Shown one piece after another: positions 20,839-36,734 of a stretch of 64,000 nucleotides of DNA (the first letter of the stretch is position 1; each line of letters opens with the position of its first letter). The stretch is taken from assembly GCA_009733575.1 (NCBI GenBank), contig ML769391.1, positions 356,147-420,146 on the forward strand, given 5' to 3'. The position numbers and the translations under genes were made by a program. Under the pieces are notes generated by a model. The model saw only the letters and a program-made list of their open reading frames with translations, did no database searches and was not told where the DNA came from. This DNA comes from Gymnopus androsaceus JB14. Its lineage: Eukaryota > Basidiomycota > Agaricomycetes > Agaricales > Omphalotaceae.

Positions 20839-23185
20839 TTAGTTGCGGCAGGCGTAAAAATCGATTGTAATGGGTCAGACCTACAGACACAGAGGCGTGT
20901 AAAATTTACCCCCATTCGAAATTATTTTTCCATTCCTTTCGAAACGACATTTGTGAACTTTACCATCGCTTCGCGCTAGCCGCTGCTGTCTTCCTCCAAT
21001 TCCTTTTGCCTTTACACTTATGGGGTTGAGCTCAACTCTTTTTGCCAGCAACACGAGTTTTGCAGCATGTTGTTTCGTCGTCTGCAACACCATCCCCGAG
21101 AGAACAGGACTTTCGGACCGTTTCTACTTGGTCCTTCAAGGGTTGAACGACCAACAGGTCTAACATGAGGCGTAAAACCGTACCATGCTCCTACATACGG
21201 AGGCCAAAGGTTTCCCAAATGCGGATACGTTACAGAGAGATGGGATCTGCCAGGATCGACCAGGATCGACGAGCACGGTACAACCGCCGACTCTTCCAAG
21301 AAACTTCGCTATAGGGAGTTGCGAATTCATGTCGATGATAGCGGAGGGGTAGCGATTTTTACATTGAGCTGCTTAGGAGCTGCCAAAAAAAACGATCATC
21401 GGGTGTAACTCTTAATCTCATTGGCGGCGTTTCTTGTCTCCCCCTAGGCACTCGACTCGACTTTTGGTATTTACATATGATACTCTAGGGTTTGCTATGT
21501 ACTTTGCAGCTCTACAATCGCACAAACCACCGTGTACATACTGTAGGTGCTGCTCGTCTTGGACCCACTCGGAACATATACTGTACTCTCATGTTCTCCC
21601 CGGGGCCTCCTCCCACAGTGTATGTACGTGTGCAGCGGTGATTTTTCGTCCCTTCAAGGTACACATCCGTATGTATCGTCGAGGTTGCCTAGGGAAGACT
21701 ACCGTCAAAAAGTCATGATAGCATTTTTGTTCCGAACCTACATCCGAATTCGATCAAGATAAGCTGGGTTGTGAATTTGTAGACTAACTCCTCCCAATGC
21801 ACCATTGCCTAATATGACACCTGCAGTCCAATGGAGCGGTTGGCGCGCGCGCGCGCACCGGAGTACCGCTTGAGAGTCCATACTCGGGGTGACCCCGTCA
21901 TCTTTGATGTACCTTTTTTAATTTTTATTTCGTTCATCTTTTTTACCGTACTTTCCATCGTCCATGTGCTTTCTCACTGTCTCACTGTGTCTCGAGTCTC
22001 GACGGTGAACAGTGGTAGAAATCACGGGGAATTAAAGAAGCCGAAGGAACATACAAACGTTTGTGTGCTGAAGGAAGTGGGTGTATCCAGCTCAGGCATG
22101 TTCGGATTTGCAGTGACTCTCACCAAAAAAATGGCGACTAAGATGTAATGTTCAGATTAAAACACCCGTGTGTTCAGTTAGCAATAGAACGCTTTGAAAC
22201 GAATGCAAGTTGAGCAAGATATACATAAGTAGTGTACTTGTACTTATTTATTTCTTTGCGCTGCAAACATGGTTGCTCAGAATTTAGGTGCATTGATACT
22301 GCAGCCATGTTAAAACACAGTCGAAGCAACCATTTAAAACTGCTTTCCTCTCACATAGACGACTAGTGCTTTGAAGGTGGCCCATTGTATTCCTATCGAT
22401 CGCATTACATCCCTCGGTCCTGCATAACATCTTCCTCGTAGGTACGGAATGCAATGAAATGTCCTAGCAGGCTGCTCTGAAAGTGGATTTATCGCCCTAA
22501 ATAGTTGCCTATAGTTACTCGAGGGGCTTCAACTTCCTTATAACTCCTAAATAGTCGTCTATAGTAGGGATTCCGCTTGTTCTTAGTACTCCATATTAGG
22601 CTCGGTCCCACCCTGTCTATAGGCTCGCGGGAACTGTCCCTAGTTGCCTATAGTTACTCAACCCGCTCTTTCCTTATTTACTTCCCGCTCCTGCCGCCGT
22701 ACTGACACTGTGACAGAGGAAGCTAATCTTAAATGTTATGGTAAATTGGCGCTCAGCAAGGACGAACCAACGAACATGCCTCCGATCATTTGAAATGAGC
22801 TCGCGACCCCAGCCAGTTCGCTTCGCTTAAAAGGAACGTCGCTCTATTTGAGTACTTACTTACGCGCGGCGATGCGCTGATGAGTCAAACTAGTCAACAG
22901 TCGAAAGCAAAGCAAAGCAAAACGCCGGTTCAGCATTGGGCACATATGAGGTGAATGCAAATCGAAGATGCTAGATGAATTGATGCAAAATAATAATAAA
23001 AGGAGTATAGAAAGATGCGAATGAAGACTCGAAAGCAGGATAGGAAAGAAATACATAGGTGGTTTGGTGTATGTCACAGAGAGCATTGATGAGAGCAGAG
23101 AGAGAGCAGAGAGAGAGAGAGCACGATGGATAGATACAATGTACGTATGTACGATTCAATGTCCGCACCAGGAGACCAAGAACGG
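20839..23185. other. 2.3-kb intergenic region, no gene seen
   Basis: No frame here shows a domain or a convincing exon series. Minor features are a (GC)n run at 21844-21854, a direct repeat tagttgcctatagttactc (about 22503 and 22643) and a GA-rich microsatellite at about 23094-23122. It includes the 3' flanks of SSR1 (+) and of the Myb-like gene (-). Confidence 0.5.
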
Positions 23186-24980
23186 TTAATCTGACGCAAA
23201 CAGTCTTTTCAGAAAATCTGAAGCTGCTTGCCTAACCGAAGCGTCGACTGTAGGATTTCCGAGAAGCTCCTATGCAAACGAAATAGAGGTCAATCGATGA
23301 GCAAGGCAAGAAAGGAACACTACTCACAATGGCTCTGTCAGCCTTTTGCTTCATGTTCGCAGAGTTTTGCTTATGGTCAGCCTCTGCCCTCTCCCTGTCC
23401 AACTTTGACTTCTCTATCTCTCTCCGCTGTTGACTTTCCCTGTCTTCCCGTTCCTCACGCTTTCGCAAGTATTCTAGCTTCATCTTGCTCGTCTGCGTTT
23501 GAACCTGCAGGAACTGGAGGTATGATGAAATCATGCCTTGTGTAATGGAGAGATTCACGACAGCTTGGTCGGAGGAGGAAGATGAGGTTGCTGCGTTGGA
23601 TGTGGGGGAAGATGTGAGGGTGGAGGGCGCAGTATTCGAGGACGAAAGTGTTGAGGTAGTCGAAAACGAAGGGGAAGCGGTATGCAGTGATGAATGCAGC
23701 GAGGAGGGATTTAGTGCCGAGCTGAGAAGGGAAGATGAATTTGATGAGTTCAAAAGGCCATTTGACAATGAGGAGGGAGCAGAGAGGGTGGAAGATGGTA
23801 TTGTTGGAGATGTAAGATTTGGTTGGGAAGACATGCTGTGTACGTTGGTATGTGGGGAGATCGGTGGTGCATGTTGCGTATTGGAAGGATTCATGAAAGA
23901 CATGGACATCGATGTTGATGTCCGATCATGAGACATTCCGGTTGCTGTAAGAGGCTCTGGAAAGTCGAGCCCATGGTCATCATTATCATCTGTGTCGTCG
24001 TGGGCACCTCCACCGTTGCCATTAAGTTGATTTTGTATCACCCGGGAACCAGCCTGTCGTGTAGTTGCAGGATCACCGTTCCATCTGCAGAGGATATGTT
24101 AGGCCAAGTATGTTCGGGAAGAGATTCCATTATTAGCACCTTTTATAAAACAGATCATACCAGCCATTTCTATGCCACTGGTCTATAGTGCGAGCCGTGA
24201 TGTTGCCAACCTCGCAACCACCTTTGCGAGCGCTCCCTAATCGCCGTTCATATTCTCGAAGTGCATCGGTTTCGCTGAGATTTGAGCTGAGTTCCAAAGA
24301 GCCGGTTTGGCCGTTGAAGGTTTCGAAAGAATGTATCTGCTTGAACAGGTTAAAGTTGCGTTCGTAACAACCTTTTAGAGCCTGATAAGTCTTTTTACCG
24401 CCAAAGACCTCCTGTGCACACTGCGAAACGTTAGGAGAAACTTTTAAATGTGGAAATTCGTTGATCACCTCTCGTAAACAAGAGTTTTTCGTGGCTCTTA
24501 AAGAGTTCCAGTGGTCGTCCTGGCCTGGACCCATTAACCACTTGAATAACTTTGTTTTCTCGTCGTCGGTCCAGTGCTTGGCGCCTTGACCGCCTGGGTC
24601 ATCGAAACCGTCTCCACCATCATCTGCTTCTCTACGTCGTTTATTATTTGTCTGGCTGATAAGGCCGTCCACCATATGTTTGCGCTTAGGTTGGCTAGGA
24701 GGGGGCACGGCATATGCCATATAACTTTCTTTATTTGGCTGGGATGGCTGGCCATTCTGCTGCGGGTGTACGGGAGGAGAAGGAGAGACGCGATAATCCT
24801 GAGGATGACCACGAGAAAATGAGCCGATATGGCCATGATGTTGACCCAGAGCTTGGTTTATACTTGGTACGTGGGATTGAAAGCTCTGTAGGGGAGGTGA
24901 ATTGAAACAAACCAGCGGAATTGAGCGAACGAACTCACTGTCGAACCATTGTCCATTGACGAATCCCGCCGTTCTCCCAT
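23186..24980 (-). CDS. Myb/SANT-like DNA-binding regulator with C-terminal coiled coil
   Basis: Probable nuclear regulator, though its target is unknown. Exon 1 reads MGERRDSSMDNGST (ATG at 24980) and splices to a Gln/Pro/Ser-rich N-terminal region with YMAYAVPPPSQPKRKH (a basic, NLS-like patch). A Trp-rich SANT/Myb-like domain follows: KHWTDDEKTKLFKWLMGPGQ, CLREVINEFPHLKV and YQALKGCYERNFNLFKQIH, to RTIDQWHRNGWYDLFYKR. After the intron at about 24148-24094 come an acidic and Ser/Thr/Asn-rich linker, a charged predicted coiled coil (MKLEYLRKREEREDRESQ...) and a last exon ELLGNPTVDASVRQAASDFL ending at 23186. The architecture resembles uncharacterised basidiomycete transcription regulators. 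Confidence 0.83.
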
Positions 24981-25312
24981 TGTTAAATGTGAATATTGCA
25001 TAACTGAATCGCTGATTCAGGTAAAGAATAGGAAATTAGTCGCCTTTTCAGCTTCAAAGAAGAGGCTTAAAAAGTCATATTTACCTTCGCACTTGGTTTA
25101 CCATCCCGGACTGGATTGGATCGAAAGGCTGTCCGAACAATTGAAATGGTTCGGTTGGGCGCTGAGCCGCTGACAAAGCAATCTAGAGCCTGCAATTCCG
25201 TTATCGATTCGCTTCGCGCGCGCGCTATGTACTCTAAAGCTACAAAAAAAGAAAAAAGTTACAACATACAGAAAGAGAAGCAAAGGATATATATAAGTAA
25301 AAAAAAGGTGGG

Positions 25313-29418
<4,106 letters not shown>

Positions 29419-29506
29419 TTATGAGAATACAAAATAATTCAGAGCCAGGTTGAAGACGTCGGGGAACGAGTGAGCCAATGATTTGTAAGCTCACCGCTCC
29501 CCGCTC
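29419..29506. promoter_or_regulatory. 88-bp bidirectional promoter MYST/SWC6
   Basis: The gap between the MYST start (29418, minus) and the SWC6 start candidate (29507, plus) is 88 bp. This is the second very short divergent spacer in the window that links two transcription or chromatin genes. Confidence 0.6.
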
Positions 29507-30164
29507 ATGCCGCCAAAAAGAACCAGAGAACATTGCAAGTCGTACTTGTAATACACTGAACCAACTACTAACATTATAACAGTATCTAGACAAGCCAATT
29601 CTTCAACACTTGTCCCAGAAATTATTGCCAAAAGAGCTAAAAACTACTTGGACGAACTCGAAGTACGTCTCTACGACTCGGCTACTAGCTCCCTCCTCAT
29701 TATTACTACAAGAAATCCAACTACAGCGAATCTGCTTCTCTAAACGTAGGTGAAGACGAAGATGAAGCTCCAGCTACCAAAGGACGAGCAAGGCAGACTC
29801 TAATCTCCGATAAACGAAACCTACAACTGGCAGGTACTTCACCTGCAGCGACAAAGAAAAAGTCGACCATGAACGTCCGCACAGCTTTGCTGTATCGTAA
29901 AAACTTGGCTACGCTGATCGAGGAATCCGTGAGTCGTCTGTCTGTCTGCGACCAAATCTCATTGGGCTGCAGGGTATCGCTTCGCTTCCTGCTCCGACAT
30001 ACCTAACAGCAGCAGCCCCACCCTCAACATACCCTCCCCGTCTAATCTGCACCGTCTGTGGCTATTGGGGACAATACAAATGCCGCAAATGTGCTATGCC
30101 ATACTGCGATCTCAATTGCGAGGGAATCCATCTCGAGACTCGATGCGAAAGACGAGTTGTTTAG
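29507..30164 (+). CDS. SWC6: SWR1 complex zf-HIT subunit VPS71/SWC6
   Basis: Subunit of the SWR1 remodeller that deposits H2A.Z. Exons give VPEIIAKRAKNYLDELE, then SNYSESASLNVGEDEDEAP, then RTALLYRKNLATLIEES, and the last exon with the HIT zinc finger: CTVCGYWGQYKCRKCAMPYC followed by DLNCEGIHLETRC, with a stop at 30162-30164. The spacing C-x2-C, C-x2-C, C-x3-C and H-x3-C fits zf-HIT. The ATG at 29507 gives MPPKRTRE, a plausible start, but its join to the next exon is one base out of frame. Either the first exon differs or there is an indel. Confidence 0.85.
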
Positions 30165-30479
30165 ACGGCTGAATGGCTCACAGGACACGCTCGCGTGCCT
30201 TCTGGGATATAATTACGAATGTAGGATATGTATACGCTTGGTTCGCATGTCGAACAGTCGCCATGATGGACCGAGTCGTTATTCAAACGCCGTGAGCTGG
30301 TCACTTGTCTTCTTCTGTCAGACGTGGATAAAAGGCAGCTCGCCAGCCAGTGCCAGACTACCCGTCAAAGCATCTCGTGTCGAACAGACATGTTCAGTTC
30401 ATTTTTCTGTTCTCTGTAAGTACCTCTCCCTAATTAAAGTTTCCTCTCCTGCAAGCTCATTGGACCGTCAACGCCCCCA

Positions 30480-30640
30480 GAAACTAGGCGCCATACATAT
30501 TCAGCAAACACAGTTCATTCAAATTAGCACACCTGCACCGTTCAAGCTAACTCGCGTCCGCAGTATCGACATGAATGCCGGTATTCGGTCTGGTTAAAAA
30601 TCATTACCGTCTGGCCATTCGAATACATAACCCATAGGGA
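30480..30640 (-). pseudogene. Relic of a carboxylesterase 3' end
   Basis: A minus-strand fragment related to the final exons of the esterase array, with degenerate matches to the coding of NSSVVMVFNQT...IHVDTADASQLERC and to the last intron. The equivalent block is found at 36128-36327 and 46600-46860. No other exons remain here. Confidence 0.65.
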
Positions 30641-30699
30641 TGAAAACCCGATCGCTGAGTATCATATAGTATTAGTAGAATTGTAGAAGCGTTGTGGTA

Positions 30700-30873
30700 C
30701 AGTTGAATATCTCATATGGAATATGGTTGGGGAGCCCAAAAATGTATTCCATATGGTGGATATTCCGTATGACATACAAATTTGAGGGGAATTTGGCATT
30801 TTGTACTGTCAAAATCACATTCCATATGAGGTATTATTCCACAGTGCAATACTCCATATGAGGTATTCTACTG
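30700..30873. mobile_element. 174-bp Tc1/mariner-type MITE
   Basis: The ends are CAGTTGAATATCTCATATGG and its near-complement (reads CAGTAGAATACCTCATATGG on the other strand), flanked by TA on both sides (30698-30699 and 30874-30875). CAGT termini with a TA target duplication are the hallmark of Tc1/mariner elements. The interior has further ccatatg repeats and no coding capacity. Confidence 0.78.
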
Positions 30874-30938
30874 TACTGGAATTGAATATAATATGAAATA
30901 AATTACTATATCCTGCGATATGCATCCACGAAGCTCAC

Positions 30939-32713
30939 TCAGTTCAAATCCATGGCTTCAATGTTGGCACAAAGCATATCAGACCTGTCAAGCAGCCGAG
31001 AGATTTGGTGCTGGTGAAAAGGAGACGCAAAGCATACTTGCGCGATGCTGGAGGCATTATTATCACGGAGAACCACCCACCCCAAACAATATCCGCGCAT
31101 TGCACCTTTGGGTATATTGTTGGAATCCTGATAAGATATACAGCTCTCTGGAGCCTGAAGAAGTGTTCGAAGATAAGCTAACACAGATGCGTTCCGGGCA
31201 TACGACAAACTGCGAATGGTCGGGAGACCGCGCTCAAACGCCTTTCCCTCTGCATACAATGCGAGTGCCTCCCTTGGATCGGCTTCTCCAAGGAATGTTA
31301 TCAAAGATACTTCATGCAACCGAGCCTGTAAGATGTGAGTATCGGGTCAGTTTTAGTAGATCATAATTATACATGCCTTCTGGTGCATGATTCCCTGCAA
31401 AATGCTCTCGACTGCTCCGACATGTCCGGCGGTAAAATTGAACAGCCATTCTTTCAAGTCGTCCATGATTCGAGGTAAGCGGAGATCCCGTTGACGGAGC
31501 TGGACCATTTCATCGTACTCAGAACGGAGAAGGTAGAGACTTGCAATGGGTAGCGGCGACCCCAATGCGCTGCGTCCATCGTTGGTTGGCCACATCGCCA
31601 TCCGTTGTTCATCGTTAATAACAACCGGCGTGCCCAGACCCCTACCTCCGACTTTGGCACTCCCATAAGCAGCGAAGAAGACAATATATGTGTTTTCCTT
31701 TAGAGTGTCCAGCTTAAACAGCGTGTTCCATAAGCGGGCATCATCGTATGTTTCCTGACCGTCGTCGAAGAGCATCCATCGCTTATTTCCATCTCCGCTC
31801 ATGGCCTCAGCATAGCCGAAAACTTTGTAACTTTCGAGCGCGTGAGCGAAAGCATCCATAACACTCCCTGTAACGTTTTTGTCCCAAACTATCTAAGACT
31901 TGGACTTCGGCATCCTTTTCCTGATCGAGTATATAGTTGTGAAGGAGCCGACAAAGTGTGGTTTTTCCAGAACCTGGGGATCCATGGACCTATGACAGGA
32001 GGAAATGGTTGAGTATTGTTAGCGCTAACACTGGCAGCTGGCTCACCAAGAAAAATCTTTGCGCGCGTGCGTGAGTGTACAAGGACTTGACCAGCTCTTC
32101 TCTCCGTATAACAGCTATCAAAGACGGTAAGATCAATGAGACTTGCGAGCCAGCCTCTATGAGCACCTAGGGGAAATTGGTAGTCGTCTGCGTTCCATCG
32201 CTGCAAGGGCGTAAGCGTCATAAACCAAGCTTCTTATAGACGAATGATACTTACAATCCAATGTTTTCTGGCTTATTACAAGAATATCAACATACCTTCC
32301 GTTCTGGCTTTCAAGGCCTTGAGGGAAATATGATTTGAGGAGTAAGTGTTCGTCCAAGTTCGTAGGCCGAGTTGTCAATAACCACGACTTGGTGCGTTCC
32401 ATAAGGGTATCCCTGGGCATCCACGACAGATTCTTTGGCTGTTTCCAACGATCAGGGAGATTCCAATAGCTCAGCGAAGGAGGCGTACCTTGTAGAGCAA
32501 CATTTCTGCGTTGGGGACTCGGTCTTTGCCATATTTGTTAGCTAAGCGATCTAAAGCATCGTTACAAGTCAAGTCGTCGCTCAGTACGATTTGACGAAGC
32601 CCAGGTTGCTCGTCCATCCAGCAAGTACACAGTATAGGTGGCTGACGACAACGAAGACATGAGTGAAGAGAAGAGCGTATCAGTACCCGGTCCTGGAATA
32701 GTCGCATTACCAT
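30939..32713 (-). CDS. Crinkler-like P-loop NTPase
   Basis: Resembles the expanded Crinkler-type proteins of fungi, with a ubiquitin-like header and an NTPase core. Its cellular role is unknown. N-terminal part: PPILCTCWMDEQPGLRQIVL ... GKDRVPNAEMLLYK (about 32640-32480). Middle: MPRDTLMERTKSWLL and NADDYQFPLGAHRGW. NTPase: Walker A VHGSPGSGKTTLCRLLHNYI (about 31990-31930), then VMDAFAHALESYKVFGYAEA and TYIVFFAAYGS. C-terminal: LPRIMDDLKEWLFNFTAGHV, then across an unusual GC-AG intron (AAG|gcatgt...cttacag, about 31373-31320) ARLHEVSLITFLGEADP. One extra base near 31886 breaks the frame after Walker A. The start codon at 32713 is uncertain. Confidence 0.65.
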
Positions 32714-33116
32714 GTTTGGTAGTTTACCCCTAATCGTATACCATTTTGGCCCCACACATCTCAGATAAGATAGGCTGAGTCTCGGAGTAGAGAACTTAAT
32801 AGAAAATATATTTGAGGCAAACATATGCTTAAAGGTTTGGTTGGGCTTGGCCTGGCGAGAGATGCGGCACAAGGCTCAACCAGTGAGGCTCCAACCAACA
32901 TCCGACTGCCATTCCGACACCCGTGATGGTTTTCATCAGAATATCTGCAAATATAGGCCTAGGGTAGCTGTAAAATGACAAGAAAGTGATTGACTGTCGA
33001 CGGATGTGAACCAACCACATATGCATTAATAAGTAAAGAATTGGAAGGGATCTTCTGGGATGTCTGTGTTGGCCAAGTGTTGGCCTTCAGGCTTCAGGTG
33101 CTGCGCAACTTGGACA

Positions 33117-34680
33117 TAGCTCGACTTTCTTACCTTCCCAGTGCATGCATAATGATACCATCCCTGAGGTACACTCTTCTTCATAAAATTTTGCTGTTTT
33201 TTTTTTGGTCATCTCATTCACACAAATTGTTACGAACAGTGGGACAAGGTTTTCACCGGAATCAAAGGGGAATAACGAGAGTTGATTCGATGAGTTGCTA
33301 CAGTAGAGTAAAAGACTATTTAAGTAGTAAGTAAAGGGTCTAAATAAAGGAGTAATTCTAAGTAAGTAAATCCGAACTGAAGGTTAATACGAGAACTAAA
33401 TTGAGACCTAGCGTGTATGCGTAATTAAGATATTCCTAAGAGCTCCTAAGGTCGATGACAAGGCTCCGAGACTCGTATATGCGTGCGGACAAGAGCGAGC
33501 GAGAGAACGACGGGAAAGGCGAGGGTAAGGATGAAATCCTTACACAAATAGATTCTCTACTCAGAAGTCGTTACCCAAACCAAGTTCGTTTTTGCACTCA
33601 TGCTCAGTTATATCATGCTAACAAGTCATGGTCTAGCTGTTCATCTGCTGATGATTCTTTGATCTGTCTTCGGGGGGTGGACATGACAGTTCTTTAGACA
33701 ATAAACACCAACATAATGCAGGTGGTTTCTACGGAACCTTCGTTTTCGTACCCGTAATCGACGGAACCTTCATTACAACATCCTACCGAGGCTTTGAAGC
33801 AAGGGAAAGTGAATGGGGTAAGTCGCCTTGGTTCCCTAGTGGCTTTTTGTGCTAACCGTGATAATGTAGTCAGAAAGCTTTACTTTCCATCACCAACATC
33901 AACGAAGGTGTCACCTTCGTGAATCAGGCCAGGCCAACCCAAGCTCGGACCCAAGCAGGATAGGAAGACCGCTGAAATCTATGCGTCTACGGGCAGTCCG
34001 CTTCTTGAACAGGATGAAAAACATTACTATGGCTAAATGTAAGTACAAATTTTGAAGTTCCGACTTGGTTTGCTGTCTGTCCTTCGCTAATGAATGGTTG
34101 GTCTCATTGGCCGCGCAGCTATCTTTATTTGTCCTACGCTTTATCTCTTGAGCGCATTCCCGAATAGCTCGTGGAAGGTATGTACTGCTGTTCCACTAGA
34201 GTAACGCCTCGTCGAGGTAATGAGTCATCTTAGGGACAGTTTTTGAACGAACGCGTTGACTCAGAAGGGAAGATACTGATGATTACTTCTAGTAATCCCA
34301 CCTGGGACGCATGGTGAAGATTTGTACTACTATTTCCCTACTAGTAGGTAAGATATCCACTGTATCTTACGAAGAAGGTAATAGGGTATTCACTAAACCT
34401 TCCTTAGCCTCTTTGGACCTATTATTGAACGTCCGGCGTTCAACAACGCCCAATTCCTCGATGCCTTTTCGGGTGCTTTCATGGCGTTCGTAGTCTCGCA
34501 GGATCCCAATGACTAAATGGTTCTCATGATTACTCCGTATTGGGAGATGTATTCGAACGGCCAAACGGTGATGATTTTTAACTAGACTGTTAACGGTAAA
34601 AATCCCGATATTTGACACTGCGGACGTCAGCTTGAACGCTGCAGGTGTGTGATTTAATCGCATCTGCTGTTCTGCTGCCG
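33117..34680 (+). pseudogene. Carboxylesterase, 5'-truncated copy (E1)
   Basis: Begins mid-gene at the exon coding STFLPSQ(Y)MYNDTIPE and runs to the last coding exon (IHVD...LNAAG region). A solo LTR splits an intron (33228-33544). A deletion removes the ITNVSLYAGTLFP segment near 33935, and several frameshifts are present. The promoter, signal peptide, oxyanion and GESAG exons are missing. It is clearly non-functional. Confidence 0.85.
33228..33544. mobile_element. Solo LTR, 317 bp
   Basis: Starts TGTTACGAACAG and ends ATCCTTACA (TG...CA), flanked by the 5-bp direct repeat CAAAT (33223-33227 and 33545-33549). The surrounding intron continues on both sides when aligned with esterase copies at 51300 and 55080. 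The termini and the 5-bp target duplication fit an LTR retrotransposon left as a solo LTR. No internal region remains. Confidence 0.85.
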
Positions 34681-35034
34681 AATACCGAGGTATATTCCCT
34701 TCAAGTGGATCAGCCAAGGGCTTTTTTCCAGTCGACCATTGAAATAAATGCTAACTGAATAGTTGGTAAGCTGGTTCTAGGACGTGTGAATTCGAGCTGA
34801 TATATCTACGAGCTTGTCGAGCTATGAGCAAGGATCCTTGGCTAGATTGACGTTGCCCCAAGAGCCTATCTCCTACGGGTGACGCGGTGACGGCAGAGGT
34901 GTTGACTTGTTCGTCGATCACGTCTTTGAGAGGTGACGAAGAGAATGCAGGCTAAAGATGGGAATGGAGGTAAAGGGGAAGCAGCAAGGTAAAGCTGGAT
35001 TTGGACGAAATGTCGGCCTGAAGTAGGAGAGATA
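34681..35034. other. Spacer, nothing recognised
   Basis: I see no gene or repeat boundary here. It lies between esterase relic E1 and a block duplicated at 46238. Confidence 0.4.
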
Positions 35035-35347
35035 ATTCTAGTAGTTTCTGTCTAGACAATTGCGCGAGATGTATTTCTGTGACTTTACTTGAAGGCCTCC
35101 AATATTGTTCAGGCTTGATCTATGGAGAACAGTAACACGCGTCTACTTCATAATACCCTACATTCCACTGACTAAAGCAGACCCCCTCAAATACTTGCCC
35201 ACTGGAGCTCTGAATCCAGACTGCACAATGTAGTAACATACTAGTCCTTCCAGCTAACCTCCACTTAGGTTCAGAAAGCAGAGACATTACGGTCAGAAAA
35301 TAGAATCCTCGTAGATAACACTTCGGGTCACCACTGGCAGGCTAGCT

Positions 35348-36006
35348 TATGACACCATATTTCACCAAATATTCCGGCTTTAACTTGAAATTCAACTTCT
35401 TGTTTTAACTTCAACTCTACAATCAAATGTTCCACTCGAACTTTCAACTTTTTGTTCAACTTCAACTTTTAACTTTTGTTACTTTAGCTTTAACTTCAGG
35501 GTAACAATACTACTACTTGTGGTCATGCATATATCAACCATGCATTATATTGTTTAACTGGTACCCTATTGAGAGGAGCATAACACAATTTGGTTGTACC
35601 ATTTTGAGTACTTCATAAGTACAAGACCGAAATCATACAAAAATTTTACAGTATTTTTGAGATCTTGGTGGATTTTGGATATTTTACAGAGGTCAAAGCT
35701 GTCAGAAATTACTATATAAGGTCATTTAACCATGCGCTAAGTGGGTGCTTATAAATCTTAATGCCATTCATGAAGTGCTTGAAACAATAGAGGATTTATT
35801 TCATGGGTCCCACAGAAGTCAGACTTGTTGGGAGATAGATACATTTTATGATCTCAAAGTTGGAATGCCCTTGACTTGCACTAGAATAGTATACATAAAA
35901 TTGAAGTTAGTATACACAAAGTCGAAGTTGACAAACTGAATGTATTCAATTGCCATCAAAACGAATCAGCCACAAGTCGAAATCTTTGGTGAAAAATACC
36001 GTCATA
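35348..36006. mobile_element. 659-bp AT-rich MITE with TATGAC ends
   Basis: The ends are imperfect inverted repeats (TATGACaccatattTTCACC and TATGACggtatttTTCACC on the opposite strand). They are flanked by CTAGCT on both sides (35342-35347 and 36007-36012). The paralogous site near 46472 reads ggcaggctagctcccacc without the insert. The interior has many short aacttcaac/tttaactt runs and no clear gene. Confidence 0.88.
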
Positions 36007-36127
36007 CTAGCTCCCACCAAGTTCTATCTCGAATAGATTTCATTTACCAGTTGTAAATGATACAGATGCTCATTTGACTCTGCTCGCTTTATCTCTCTGC
36101 TTCAACCTACAAAAGTCCTTTTCTCTT

Positions 36128-36327
36128 TATTGCTCTGTCAACGCCCCGACACTATTCCAGAAGCTATAGGCCATACATGTTCAACAGCAAAATCAAGACA
36201 GATTTATATTACACATCTGCAGCGTTCAAGCTGACTAGCATCCGCAGTGTCGACATGAATATCCGGAAGATCATCAACAGTCTGGTTAAAAACCATCACC
36301 GTCGAGCCGTTCGAGTACTTCTCCAAA
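36128..36327 (-). pseudogene. Carboxylesterase 3' relic fused to Costars exon
   Basis: Minus-strand terminal exons of an esterase (YSNGSTVMVFNQTVDDLPDI, DTADASQLERC, then the last intron and exon). The sequence immediately upstream on the minus strand is not esterase but the N-terminal Costars exon (36328-36440), so transcripts from this locus would be chimaeric. Confidence 0.8.
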
Positions 36328-36440
36328 CACAGTGAATATAGGAACGAACTTATGAGTATTCGCAGTTTTATCAAAAAGAATCCCATAGGCAATGCAATGC
36401 TTGCCTTCAGAGTCGATAGAGCCGTGCTGCTTTATTGCAT
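36328..36440 (-). pseudogene. Costars-domain (ABRACL-like) gene, N-terminal half
   Basis: Encodes AIKQHGSIDSEGKHCIAYGI then LFDKTANT, the first half of a Costars domain (small actin-regulatory protein family). It is preceded on the minus strand by an acceptor (gatttag) and a candidate upstream intron to about 36525. The expected continuation (FEAL.GTLRAAKR) is absent here. It is found instead at 37995-38171, on the same strand but at higher coordinates, which is the wrong order for one gene. Confidence 0.72.
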
Positions 36441-36677
36441 CTAAATCGCATCGGAAGGATGGTATAGGAATGATTACAGGGGGTGGTAGAAATTCAGAGA
36501 TCGACAATGATCACTGTGCTCGCAATAGTTCTTACCTTTCAGAATTGTGATTTTTTCTGAAGTATTCACTAAAAAGTCTCAGTGCACCAAGATAAAGGGA
36601 AGAAGAAAGCACGAACTGCTTGACGATGGTGGTGTTGATCAACCTCGGATGTGTTGACATGTGTTATATAGTGTTAT

Positions 36678-36729
36678 ATCTTTTTCTTTCTTTTTTTGGA
36701 GGGGCACGGACATCCGATTGCGGTCGTCA
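36678..36729 (+). repeat. Inverted repeat arm, left
   Basis: A 52-bp sequence (starts atctttttctttctttt, contains ggaggggcacggacatccga) recurs inverted at 37936-37987 with about one mismatch. It lies exactly where the esterase relic E2 begins, and its partner lies just 3' of the Costars C-terminal half. Confidence 0.9.
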
Positions 36730-36734
36730 CCCTA

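Larger units (their letters stand above)
35035..36327. repeat. Duplicated block, shared with 46238-46860
   Basis: Bases 35035-35347 and 36007-36327 match 46238-46860 collinearly (cttgatctatggagaa, cttcgggtcaccactggcag, ccaccaagttctatctcgaa and the esterase last exons on the minus strand). The copy here contains a 659-bp insertion (35348-36006) and a different interior near 35160-35270. Confidence 0.85.

Noticed and set aside
21831..22148. 105-codon frame beginning in a (GC)n run
   Set aside because: Low-complexity start, no domain and isolated in a region with no splice-compatible partners.
23533..23931. 132-codon acidic plus-strand frame
   Set aside because: Antisense shadow of the Ser/Thr/Asn-rich linker of the Myb-like gene on the minus strand.
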